NCBI GenBank assembly: GCA_037903475.1
Contig: JBAJFG010000637.1
Coordinates: 62,001-126,000, forward strand
Direction of reading: 5' to 3'
From: Ancylostoma caninum
Lineage: Eukaryota; Nematoda; Chromadorea; Rhabditida; Ancylostomatidae
Length of the DNA stretch: 64,000 nt
The translations under genes were made by a program, and so were the position numbers. Each line of letters starts with the position of its first letter. Positions within the stretch are counted from its first letter, which is position 1. Positions 46,006 through 58,500 of the stretch are shown piece by piece. The notes under the pieces were generated by a model. The model had not been told where the DNA came from and searched no databases. It saw nothing but the letters and a program-made list of their open reading frames with translations.

Positions 46006-49000
46006 TAGACTACTGAGGGATCATCATGACGTACTCTGGTTTTCTGGAGTACAGCTCATCAAGGCAAGCTTTTTAGATGTGGATTCCTTGTGATTTCCTA
46101 GGAACGTGCGCTGAACTGCTTCACATGAATTCAATCTGCCTGTAATTAGCGGAACCTTCAACTCGTTTCATCATCCAAGAACGTTTTTATTTTCCTGTAA
46201 CTCAGTGCTGACAAGATAGGTGAGGTGCATCAAGGTATTTTCAGTCTGTGCATATGCCCTCGTCTGCTTGATCGGCTCCATCTGGCTCACCCGTGCTCCA
46301 AAACTTCTTTGCTCATGTTCGTAAGTATTTCCGTTGGGGTTTTTAAACTTCACTCCGAGAAACGATTTTTTTGAGTGAGGTTGGTTCTCTAATAACCCTT
46401 GGGAACCTGTGCGACCCACTCAGCGAGTAAATGGGACTCGGCCACGGAGAGATGGGGTCCTTCTCCCATTATTGAACAATTCCAGTTTTTCTTTATTTCT
46501 TTGCTTTTGATTTTTAGTAATTTTGAATATTTCGGCAAAACTCTTCTGAAGTCCACTGAGCAGCAACTTTATTGTAGATGACTAAGTGTTGCCCTAGGTC
46601 TTCTCCGCAGAAAAAATATGGAACACCCGACACCTCAGATCATTGTCGTTCTATGGATGACAATCTGCAATACGAACTTACCAGGCTTCACAGAATTTTG
46701 AACGAAATCTGCAACTCGCAAACACTAAACATAAAAGCTTCTTAAAAGCAAATCGCTCAGCTCATCGTGAGTATCCTTACCAAACAACAAATGATTCACT
46801 GGGGAGGTTTGCAGGATATTAGATGTGTTTTTGTTTAGACGATGCCAGGTTATTACTGATGTTTATAAGGTCTACGTGTTAGATGTCTCATCTTATTAAG
46901 ATCCTGGAAGGACCCGAACAAGCTAACGAGGGATTAGGAGCGCACAGCAAATCAGGGAAAAAGATCATGAAATAGGCTAGGATTTCCCGAGGGAGTGCTA
47001 ACATGGGCCGTTCACAGGATCACAAATTGCAATTTTTTGGGCATCTCTTGGGGCACTCGGTGCAGGGAAAACCTAATTTTCGACATTTGTGAAGTAAAAT
47101 ATGGTTTTGGGATGTAGACCTAGAAAAGACTTTCTAGAGAGATAATCGGTGGATGGGGGAGCGGCGGAAACCACTTCGTTTGCGAGGAGCTTGTCACGTT
47201 TCTGCCTTCCACTACTAGCGATAAGGAAACTGAAATTCCCTTGTGTAAGCCCAAATCAACATATTAAAGGGATCTTTCACTCGAAGAACAGGGCTTGAGG
47301 CTTATTCTACAAACTCGTCCACAAGTCTGGCTAAGGTACATGGTTTTTAGAACACATTTCTCAGTATGTTTTAAAAAACCGACCGGGCCTCTATATGGAG
47401 AAGGACGACCACAAGGAGCTTTTTGTTGTAGAAAACGTGATTCTAGATACATTACCTCTAATACAAAAAGCGGACATCACGTGGAACATATGTATAAGGA
47501 GATGGTTATCTATTAATACCTAGATTGGATAGATAGAAGATAGATTTATTACGACTTTTTAAGACAGTCGTGAGGTAAGGATACAATACAAACTATTCAA
47601 GAAAATTACAGCTGATTATGATAAAGAAAATACACTACAAATACACATACATATAAGCACACAATCTCATACTTTAGAAGGGCACGTGCAGCGATTCGTT
47701 TGAACAATGCAAAATTTTTTCAGAAGGGTGTCAAACCTGCCCTTAATTGCAAAAATGCGGACCCCGCATGAGCAGTAAATGATTGTTGCCTTATTGTTCT
47801 TTTTGGTTTCGGATATGAAATCTTGAAAGGAAGTCCTCTTGTCTTGGATGGAAAAAGTTTGTAAAAAACTTGTTAATCCAATTTTGTACATGTTGGGGAC
47901 TTGAACACAGAACATACATCAAACAATTTTCTCCGAGAAATTAAGATATGAAGACTATACAACTTATTTCGTTCATAATGTTGTTCATAATGTGGTTCAC
48001 AATTAGGTTCATAATGTGAAACACCGATAAAAGAAAATATCATTTGCTTTACTGTTGTTAGCTTTACTGTTGTTGATCTTAGAGCTTTTTCTTTCTTTCA
48101 TGTGCTTTACAAATACAATAAATCTGAATCTGAATCCAGACGCGCAGCGGGACACAAATGAAAAACTGGCCCATCAACAGGTGCCAGCTGCAAGCCTTGG
48201 GCAAGGAGCAAATTTCACTGAGTCAAAGTGGCTATAGGATTTGTTTAGCAGCAAAACACGCCATCTGATAGTCAATGACCTTAGAAATACAATAAATTAG
48301 ACTTTTTCACTGATCGACCAATGGAAATGTATCCCCAAGCAGAAGTAGAAGGTGGAAGAGGATGATGCACCCAAAAAACACCTATTTAACCAAACAGAGG
48401 AAAGTAGAGAGATGCAGAACAATCCGATGTAGAAGTGTTCATCCCAGCAGCGGCTATTTTCATCCCAGAATAGAGTAGTCTTTGAAGTCAGCCCTAAAAC
48501 AAGCCCAGACACCGATTAGGTGCAGTGCAATTCAGTTGGCGCGCAAGGCTCTTCCATTTACGGATGTTTGTCATCCAACGGACGTGGGTAAGTGATTTTG
48601 TAGTTCTCCATAGTCACTCCTACACCATCTTCAACTTGAACGATGAGGGAGCAATTCTTTGGTGTATTAGATACATATGACATTCAATTTCGTCGAGAAC
48701 TGCCGCGTCCAGTAAGAGGAGAGCTCTGCAGCCCTGAGCAAAAGCAGAGAAGGACTGTAGAACTTTTATTTTTAAAGTATTCTCTTTTCAGATGGGCTAT
48801 TGAGTTATCTGGCGCATTGATTGGGTGAATTTAATTTCACCCTCTCAATACTCCATAAGAACCTCCTTAGCGGAAGAGATCTTTGAAGGCAGGGGCAGTT
48901 TATACACATTTAGCCGTGCTAATGAATTGGTGGTGAACGTCATGAAATCAACGCACATAGCCGTTTTCAATGTGGAATAACAAGTCGTATTCTGTTATTC

Positions 49001-49876
49001 TGTTAGCTATTCCGAAAAAGATTCAGGGAAAAAGTGACCTTTTGCCAATGATTACCTTGACAATGACGGTTTTTCCCAGCAGTACTGTAGCTGGCCCTCG
49101 TGCACTGCTCGTTTTTTGCTTTCATTTGTACTATTCATCAACAATCCCTCATCACTTATTATGTCTGGAATTTTTATAAATAATAGCGCGGTTTTCACAC
49201 GATAATTGCAATTCGTTGTGCGGGACACATGTAGGCAATAGGAAACAGGAAGTGTAGCGACGAAAGGGGAATCACCGTAGTAGGGATTGAACTATTCTGC
49301 ACAGGATTGAGTTGGTGAGGGGAGCGTTAGCCGCTTCTCTGCTCCCAGCTCTGCAGTTAATAACAAGGTGGTCCAAAATTACGAGGAAAAGATCCTTATC
49401 TGATCTTAAAGAGCAAGTTGACAATTTTGTATCCAACATGGTAATTTTCACTTGACCATGAACACAATCTACCTCAACATTTTATGAATTCTCCTATTAC
49501 CAGCAAGAATAGATCTAATGAAATAGAAGAAGAAGGTGGAGCGAAGCAAGTCTCTGCATAGATAATCCCTTTTTTTTCAAATTCACCAACCCTTCAGATT
49601 CGAATGCCCTCTTCATTCTTCCTGATCGACATGGACACGATAGGGATACTTTGCTACCCAAAGCTGAAGCGGAAATTCAACCTAACCTTCAATGGTTCTC
49701 CATTTGGCCCGCCCCCCACGTAGAGTGGGTGGCAAAACTTTTAAAATAAATTCACAATACAATCAAAAATCTCGTGTTAATTTATTTTTAATTGTTTATT
49801 TTTATTGGCATCTTTAAAATAATTTTTGTTAAATATTCATCATTATAATTAATATTTTTTAATTTTAATTTTCACA
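46006..49876. other. No gene supported; LINE-like 3' debris
   Basis: Around 48108-48136 the sequence AATACAATAAATCTGAATCTGAATC resembles tails of some invertebrate LINEs. Minus 47915-47667 is open but unrecognised, as is minus 46419-46171. The AT-rich block 49740-49870 is almost pure A/T. Confidence 0.45.
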
Positions 49877-49941
49877 CAGTGGCGGAGATCCCACTTTTTT
49901 CCCACGCATCACCTCCCGCCCACTTTCTGCGTCCGGCACTG
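49877..49941. mobile_element. Short relict of the CAGTGSCGG element
   Basis: CAGTGGCGGA at the left and TCCGGCACTG at the right, only 65 bp apart, in the opposite orientation to 8800-9042. The sequence next to the right end (reverse strand CAGTGCCGGACGCAG) matches the start of that element. Probably an internal deletion or a solo end. Confidence 0.4.
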
Positions 49942-49984
49942 AGGGGAGGGGACAGGATTCGTGACAATGTATTAGGGTGGTAAA

Positions 49985-50584
49985 TTGGGAATGCGTGCTG
50001 AAGTTTCGAAGACCTATCAGTGTGTTGTCGAACTGCTCTTAACAAACATTTGGCACTATCTGAAAGAGTATGAAAGAAAGAAGAGTCTTTCATGTAGAAT
50101 TTTTCTTATACAGATTATCAGATATTACTTCACTCCTGATTTTTCAGGAAGACCGACCAAAATTTTTGAATTCCCATTCCCTGTGTTTTATGTCGTTGAA
50201 GAACGTAAAACTGCAGTGAAGCGCTGCTACAAGTCATACCAAGAATTAAGAGAATTTTTGCCGTGTTGTCTAACTAAATTCATGCTACAATCGTGTACTC
50301 GAAAATGGTCCCGAACTTGGGCAACTGAACCGGAATCGCGACCGTCAATCGATTCTTGGACTGCGTTGCCCTTCACATCCGGAATCAGAAGCCGCACTTC
50401 GACCGCCCAAAAGGACAGGGCTTTTGCTATCAGTGAAGCACCTGTTTCCGTCGATCAAGCTTTCCATGGCAGAGGAAAATCCCAGAACCGCGACGATACC
50501 AAAACCTGGGTGAGCCGCTATTTCAGGTCACGTCGCGGCGACATCCTGCAGGAGACCGGTCACTCTCTACATTCAACATGTTGA
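49985..50584 (+). CDS. Unrecognised open frame, 199 codons, ending in the palindrome
   Basis: Starts ATG at 49991 (or GGAATG context at 49985) and runs to TGA inside the left arm of the 50557 palindrome. The middle (TKIFEFPFPVFYVVEERKTA) follows a TTTTTCAG acceptor-like site at about 50143, so part may be an exon. The last third is Ser/Arg/Thr-rich. No family recognised; it could be a chance frame. Confidence 0.2.
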   Translation: MGMRAEVSKTYQCVVELLLTNIWHYLKEYERKKSLSCRIFLIQIIRYYFTPDFSGRPTKIFEFPFPVFYVVEERKTAVKRCYKSYQELREFLPCCLTKFMLQSCTRKWSRTWATEPESRPSIDSWTALPFTSGIRSRTSTAQKDRAFAISEAPVSVDQAFHGRGKSQNRDDTKTWVSRYFRSRRGDILQETGHSLHSTC

Positions 50585-50616
50585 AGGTTCAACATGTTGA
50601 ATGTAGAGAGTGACCG
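50557..50616. repeat. Perfect 60-nt palindrome
   Basis: A 29-bp arm (CGGTCACTCTCTACATTCAA... 50557-50585), centre GG (50586-50587), and the exact reverse complement 50588-50616. The arms themselves contain the smaller palindrome TTCAACATGTTGAA. Confidence 0.95.
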
Positions 50617-52475
50617 CTTTCCTGTTGAATGTTAATTTTAGATAAAAGTTTCACTGAGGTGCTGTGGCTTTGTATCTAGGAATATATTTTTTTTCATCCA
50701 AAAACGCGCGTTTCCAATTTACCACCATAATATTTGCGAATAAATGCAGTAACATTGGGGCGGGTGATATCCTATCAGAATTATAAACTTTTTTGATTAC
50801 TAAGTTCTCTGGAAATGATTGAGACACTCTGGATTTTTTTTCAGTCTTCAACCTTTTCCTCTTCTATTAAAGAACTTCAAGACATGCTGTAATGACCATG
50901 TGCACATATCAGCTGTGGCCAGCTATTGGGAACAGTTCCAGCACTGTGGGGTCAGTAATCATGTTAATATAGGTCGAAGAAGTCATCAGTCACTGATCAA
51001 AAATCGTCAAAGTTGCCGAAGTGCTGCTCGGCCAGGGAGAACTTCACCGTCCAGGTAAGGTGGTATTTAGAGAGCACTATGCTGGGCAAGTGTGGTGGGT
51101 ATGGCATCATGGTCCGTTGTGCTTGCTCTTCCGAGTGCCGACGAGTTAACAAGCCATTTGGGGAGGAGTTTTGTACAGCAAAACGCATCCTCAAAATCGT
51201 TGATGTCTTCGTTTGCCTAAGAGCACGGTCATCGTTCTGATTTGACTACTGTAGATGTTGATGTTGCCCATCACGTTGCTTACCGACAACTGTGGTAGAA
51301 CATATCTTGCAGTTAAGCTCAGAAAATCGCAAAATAGAAGAATAGCTTCGAGGAGACATCGCTCGAAAAGAAGCGTTACGAACGACGATTCGAAGTTGCA
51401 TTGCTGACGATCCCCGGTCCGAATGTCATGGTGATGTTGATGTCCCTCTTGCTCGCATTGGCGCTCTGCAGGAACTCGTGCAAGAAAATCGCTCGAATTG
51501 ATTGCTCGTCCATTTTTGCTCCTGGATAACAAACGGCGCAGCTCCACTTCCTTAAATAGTCACGGCGAAGATGCTCAGAGGGCAGAGTGTCGCATATTCA
51601 CATACCATGGAGACACTTCACGTGGGAGGGATACAAGGAAGAATTCTTGGTGAAATGTCTCAATCATTAGTAACAGAGCATTCTGAAACTTTGTGCACAA
51701 GGTAGCAACTACTTAGACTGCCAAATCCATCCAAATATTTGAATTATTGTTCGAATGTTATTCGATTATTCAGCCAAGATTCTCTGTCCGATCCATGACT
51801 TCTCACTTTCTGAATAGGAAATTTTGCAACAATTTTGAAAGAAATGGTTCACGCCCAATACTTCCCTGACTTCGTCTATCCGCCAACTACTGTCGCTATC
51901 AAAAAACTGACCGTGTGGTTGATGAAGTCGACTTACTTTTGTTAAAGCAATAATACCTGAAGTTCGAAAACAATTACGATGTGATAGTAATTCGACACTT
52001 ATTCATGTGAAATTATTCATACAATGCGGAGATAATAAAAAAATTCGAAGCAAATAATGGAATGAAGGGTAGAAAGATGTGCTCAAGATAATTTCAATAT
52101 TGCGAGCAAAATCGAAGAAAAACAGCAAGAGAATATGAAATCCAGGCATTTATAAGGGAGACAATCGGCAACTAAGAACAAAAACTTTGTAAGAAGAACT
52201 CCACAACGAGAAGACGACCAAAGTGGTAGCTGGAAAGAATTTCACAACAAGAATAAAACGGTAAAAATTCTCATCGCAAGCCTGAAAATAAGCAAACTCG
52301 AGAGAACATCTCTTACACGGAAGCAATGAAGAAAGGGATTGAAGCATTGCGACATATAGTTCTAAAAAAAGCCCAGCTGACTTAGCTGGGGATGGTAACA
52401 ACCGTAAAAATGAACTGCTCAGAAATAACTGATTTTCTTATTAAATGCGTTTCAGCCGGGTAAAAGGTAACCATT
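50617..52475. other. No gene supported downstream of the ankyrin gene
   Basis: Minus 51547-51191 (118 codons) and plus 51013-51240 overlap and neither shows a known motif. No AATAAA is evident close to the ankyrin stop. Confidence 0.45.
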
Positions 52476-52562
52476 TCAGTTCAGATCAATTTCATCGAGC
52501 ACTCGATCGATATGTTCCACGGCCGAAAGGCCCATTCCTGCCCAAGTTTCGTCATCAAGGAT
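52476..52562 (-). CDS. Ankyrin gene exon 11 and stop
   Basis: Acceptor ATATTCAG; 28 codons then TGA. It encodes ILDDETWAGMGLSAVEHI followed by an acidic helix (DRVLDEIDLN). The lone Trp and amphipathic pattern suggest a peptide-binding tail, but this is only inference. Confidence 0.85.
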   Translation of the reverse strand: MLDDETWAGMGLSAVEHIDRVLDEIDLN

Positions 52563-55500
52563 CTGAATATGAATGGAAAAAATCAGCAGGACGAGTAAAG
52601 ACAATAACATAAAGATGTGAGAAGTGAAGACTTGAAACTCTAGAGAAATACCATCAAATTCATTTGCATTCAAGAGCCTTTCGTGGACATTTTAAACTTA
52701 ATAGACTGACAACTTAATAAACTGGTCAAATTTCCTTTTCTTCCTCGTATTACTACCTGGACGAGAAACCTATCCACTATCGCACCTGTATGTGATCCAC
52801 AAGGCTGTCGCTATCCGTCTGAGCAGCGCTATCCCTCAGCGAATTCGTATCGTCTTCAATGTACCTCATCCTCCTACGAATCACTTCCGCTCCATCGTCC
52901 TCCAATTCGATTTGAATTGTTGGAGAGTTTTGTTGGTCTTCCATGACTTTCATTCTTTGCCGGATTATTTCTGCGCCCTCATTTCTGAAAAACAAAACAT
53001 TTTTTATGGCATCGAGGGAGATGGTAAAAGTACAGAGTATTTGTTCTCATATAATTAAAAGAAAGAAATAAAAGACATCTCTTTGCACAGGCACATTGCC
53101 GATCAATCGCTTCTGCATCACATAAAAGCGACTATCTAGTCTGCCGCGCTGCACCACCAACGCAGCGCGGCAGACTAGCGGTCGTGGCGCGTTGCAGGTA
53201 TTGATATTTCGCTCAGGTTCTCCATCTTTTCCGGAATGGACACAAGAACACAAGGGAAAAAGGTGGAAAACATAAACAGATCATCAATACTGGCAACGCC
53301 AGGTATTCGCAGCATCCACCCGGTCTATCGCACCACGTACCTGGTGCGACGCGGCAGACAAGATAGACTGCTTTCCCTGACCTAATAATAGGTAACCTGC
53401 GTTGTAAGGCTGTTTTGTGTAACCCAATAATGGGTAACCTGCGCTGTATATGGTCAGCAAGCGGTGAGCAAATGCTGGAGAGACGCGAATGTCCTTGACT
53501 TTATTTCACGCTTCAGCATACCATTAAATGAATTAGTGAGTGTAGGAGACCTCCTTTCTATTTTCACTGCATTGTTTACTATCTGAATCTTGTTGACTTG
53601 ACGTTTATAAGGAAATTTATACTATATGCGTGCGTCAGACGCACGTTACACGCAGGCATACACTTGCGGAGGCTTTTCAAAGGAGATCGGTTAAACTATA
53701 AATGAAGATACAGGGTGGCTAAAATGGCAGTAAACGCGTGCGTCTGATCTGCGTCACTGATGCGACTCGGCTGATCCATAATCATGTAGACGCATGCCTG
53801 TCGAACGCACGTACGTAGTACGAGATGCGTTCAATGTGTCACTATTTAGTGCACAATTACTGAGGCAACATTCCTGAACCTTTGAATTTCGCACATGAGC
53901 GATCTAATCGTAAGTCGCGTAGCAGAGAGACAAGATCCCAGAGACTATCATGCAAGTAAAATGGAATAAATGCTTCAAAAAATGCAACAAATTTGCTTAC
54001 GGAGACTCCACGCCAAACTCAGCCGTCGACGAGTACCCGGAGCTCGAATCCCTCGGCGACAGCGTCCTCTTAACCACAGGTGAAAGTGGCACGGAATAAC
54101 ACCTCTCTGTGGGGAGGTGCTGCGTTTCCACCACCAGTGGCGTCCTGAGTGAGCCTGGCTGCTGGTTCTTGGCTGAAACACTCCACCTTTATGGGGTTTA
54201 ATGTAATCTCCACGAAGAAATGGTGTACCGTTGAATCCAGCAATGAAAGTTGCCATTTGTGGGTTTCCTCGCATGTTAGCGATTGCCTGTGGGCTGTAGC
54301 CACATCCGTTTACTGCCAAGGGGTTCGCCTCTGACTCGAGCTTCAAGTACATGGCAGACAAATTGAGTAAATATATAAGTGAATGACAATAAGGATGATA
54401 AATAAATAAATAAGCAAGTAAACAAAGGAGTAATCAGTAAATAACGAGCAAGTTCGTACAAAACGCCAGTTTTTTATGCATGAGATGGATCACAGCCAAA
54501 AGAATAGAGATTCCCATGTCAAAAATTGCTCAGATGTCAAGGATTGTGTTAGATGACAAATCGGTGTTACGCGCTTACATCAGAAGATAGAAATAGTGCC
54601 GGTAAAAGCACTCTTGCATCAAAGAGTACTGCCCTTTCGGTCTGCCGCTCCGCACCTCCTCCGCGGCGCGGTGCGGCACACCGACTGGACGCTGTTCACG
54701 TCGGGCACTGTTCTCCAACTTCTATGCGTATTTATCTGCAATCCGAAATGTTTGAGTGAGAACACATGCAAAATATTAGTGTTGGTAGCGGCCGATAACT
54801 TGTCTGCCGCGTCGCATAGGGGGTGCGGCGCGGCAAGTCAGATGGGCGGAATTCTGTGATGCAAGGAGATTATTGGATACTTAATAGGGTATCGCCGAGC
54901 CTTCCTAAGACATTGTATAGAAAACTGCTGTTCCTGGTCTTACCTTAGGAAGGATAATTCAGCAGTGTTCTGTGGTAATTACATAGTAAAGTGCTGAAGT
55001 GAGTTACATAGGGCACCTTTTGAAAAACTTTTGGCGACTCTTCCCCAAGCTCAAAGGGCAAAACGGCCTGATTCTACCCATGCAAGTGCTAAGTGTCCGT
55101 ACAAGAGTATAATTCAAGTCTGATTGCTAACCAAGTATGGCTTCCAATGAATATGCAAGTGGAATAATTGAAAACAGTAGTTTAGTACTCGCACGATAGT
55201 AGAATTCCGGAAATTCTTTGAAAAATTGCTCGCAATACTCACCAGGTACACAACAGCGTCGGAGTGACCGTTCATCGCAGCTAGATGAAGAGGTGTGTTC
55301 CCTCGGCAGTCCTGCAATCCCAGCACCGTTTTCCGCTTCTTTCGAGACCACGGGCGAAGAAGAAGTCGCAACACTGGTACGCTACCACTGTCTGTAAACA
55401 CAGCCATCCGTACAGTCCTCGAAACCAGGATCATTCCACACTTCTCAAGTCTATTATACTATGGTAAACATTGTTGAAAAGCCTGCTCACATGCAGCACA

Positions 55501-58500
55501 ATGTATAGCATTTGCATTGTCGAGAGTTGTCCACAGAATGACGTTCGTTCCAGAACGGTTGAGAATCCATCGCACGATTTCCTCGTGGCCACATAAAGAA
55601 GCGATGTGGAGAAGAGATTGGCCTTGAAGAATATTAGAGTATAATAATGTTCGGATTTTATTTATTTATTCATTTATTTATTCATTACATGGAGAGACCA
55701 TGTGGGCAGAAAAAAATGTATCGACTACGGCTACATATCATAGCAGCAACTATATAGTACATGAACGAAGCGGTGTATTCTATTGAAAAGTATCGGAAAC
55801 ATGATGACCTGATAAATCGTTTTGCCAATTTTTCTTCTTTTCATCTTTTCAATGTAATCTCTGTGAATATTAAAATACGTAAAAAAGAAAGAAGAAGGCT
55901 TGTTCTCTCGTTCCCAGTATTACTCTCCTCTCAACCATTGCTTTAATGAACTCAGAAGGTACGTAGCAGCGAGGAGGTTGTGAAATACTGTGGAAATTTG
56001 AAATTACATCCGCACCCTAACTGGAGCCCCTATGGAAGAATCTCAATACAAACAAATGAATAATCTGTAAAATAGATGATTATCCTCAAAAACCCTCAAG
56101 AGCTGAATATGGAAGGATAAAAATATGAGAGAGATTGGTTTTACTCTGCTGTTCGTTAATTTTCAGTGGGTTATTAAGGATTTTTTTTGTGCACTACTAC
56201 CGACGGATTTGTAAACTCCAGGATCATCCAGGTTAGTTTACTTTCTTTTGAGTGATTAAGTTTTGCGTTTCGTCCCTGACTGATGTGTTCAGAAGAGGCC
56301 TATTTCTTGGATTATTTTCCATCTGATAATGAGGGTTAGGTGGGAAACGGTGAGCAAATAGCCTCTTATCTTCTTTGCTTTATTTGATACTATTCTACAT
56401 ACTGGGTTGGGCAATTTGTTCGTGCGCTTTTATTCTTCTTGGATTTTTACCTGGAATCAAATATTGTTCGATTGCAATTAGTAACCATTTTGTCGCTCTT
56501 GGTTTACACTTTCCAAATATTCTAACCAATTTCCTCAATTCTCGCCACACTTCATTTTCTATCGCCTGAGGTGTGAAGCTTCAGCTCAACTAGGACGGCA
56601 AGCTCCAACAACACCTACTGTTCCACTTTTATCGTGAAGCGGATGCAGCTCAAAAAGCAACATGTATCAACAACATCTAGAGAAAAGCAAATACTTCTGA
56701 AAGGTCGGTGAAGAAATGGATTTCCGCCTAAGAGAGATTAATTTTAGCCTGGAGGATGTCCCTTATCTGGATACAGAGTTTTAGGAACAACGAGACGCTT
56801 ATCTCCTAGGTTTTGCTCTAGATGTAAAGAAGAGCAACTAAGAATATTTAATCTCAGCAACATCTAAGTTCAACTGATTCAGTTCGCAAGAAAACATCCA
56901 GTGCCCCTCAAAAACCGCACGAATATATTGCCCAACCCAATACATATCTCTCACAAATTATTCCTCTTTTGCTATGTGTAAATACGATGTTATCAAGTCT
57001 CGCATTTACGTTATGATTTTCATTTTAAGTAACATAAAGAAAACTAAATTTAGTCACCTCTACGGCTGACACTGCCGATTTCCGCGTGGGCCTTCTCCAC
57101 GAGATACCGCACAACCTCGACATTTCCACCTTGTACGGCGTACGCACATGGTGTGCAACCTATAACAGTCTTGCTGAGAAGAAAAACACCTACAGAAACA
57201 TTCCGATTCTTTACGTAGGTCAAGCTAGCACTGAAATGGGATTTAAAAAAAAACAAATTAATTCTGACGACGCTATCGAAAAAACTCACCAAAGGCGTCT
57301 CTGGCATCCACTGACTTTGGATCGTATTTAGTCGCGTCTTTGACGTAGTCAAGATTTGCTGGAAAATTATACGGTTTGGAATTTAACCAAGAACTAAAAA
57401 GAAATCGTACACGTTACATCGTCATGAATCGAAGGTTTAACTACGTGTGTATGTAGACTAACAATTATGTATCTTGTGCAATACCAATTATAATCACTTG
57501 ATGTTTTGGCCAAGGTTAAAATTGTTAATGTGAATTAGAGAATTTTTGAAAGATTAAATTTGTCATGCCACGCTCAGAGAGAATGTTATTGAAAAGCTTG
57601 ACCAGCTTTACTACCTAAAAATTTACAGAAGACAATGCTTTGGAATATATAGATACATCGTGCGTCTTTACAGCAAAAATTATTAGCGTTACTGTAGACA
57701 CTCCGTGAAAACGCTGATGGTAAAATTTTTCCAATGTAGCAAATACTTGGAAATGGAATATATTCTGTGAGATAGACATCAATGCCTTTTGTGCGATGCT
57801 AGGACTGATAGTGCAACCAAGATTCTGAAGGAAGGATCTTTCCAGAGATTAGAAAACTCGTATCCGTAAGACAATGACCTCCAAAAGGAACTTGACTAAG
57901 CTGCTTTTTTTTCACCTTTCTAGGTAATGAGTTGGGAATGAGTCCATGCGGTTTTTTCAATATGTTTATCCACAGTGATTTCCACTTCGCTTGATTGCAT
58001 TGCATGAACTATTTCGTAGCTCGTATGAAGTCTTCTGTTTAATGATACCCGTAGGTCCGCCGACCCCTCAATTCTTGGCAACCATCATCACATTTCCTTC
58101 AACGAATCCTTGTCGAATATAATGTGTTCCAATTCTTTTTAACAGAAAAGTCTTAATGTTATATTGACGAAATAAATCAAATCAAATACCCGAGATTGGT
58201 GAACTCCTTTATTCCTTTCCATCCAATGTTTCGGCGTAATTTCGGGTATCGTTAAACAGAAGATTTCACACGAATTAGTAACATACCCAGATTAAATGGC
58301 AGTCTGTACATGGAGTCTATTTCGTAGCTCTTTTTTTGCTCACACCTCTATCACAACTGCTTTCCATATTTTTTGTTGCATTTTGTTTTCTAACACATGG
58401 AAAGTGACCCTTCAAGTCGAGAAAAGCGAACCTCTCCGACAGCAACTATCGTTCGACCTTAATTGTGCATCAAATGTACGTACCTCAAGTGACTAGCGAT

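Noticed and set aside
53705..53730. TACAGGGTGGCTAAAATGG as another mariner end
   Set aside because: No inverted partner found in the window, so no element could be delimited.
54010..54090. tRNA-like A and B boxes on the minus strand (TGGTTAAGAGGAC and GGATTCGAGCTCC)
   Set aside because: The stretch lies in ankyrin exon 9, fits both splice phases and has wrong box spacing for a tRNA.
53975..54361. 128-codon uninterrupted minus frame across exons 8 and 9
   Set aside because: It reads through the 56-bp intron 54173-54228 and leaves the frame required by exon 10; the spliced model keeps all phases.
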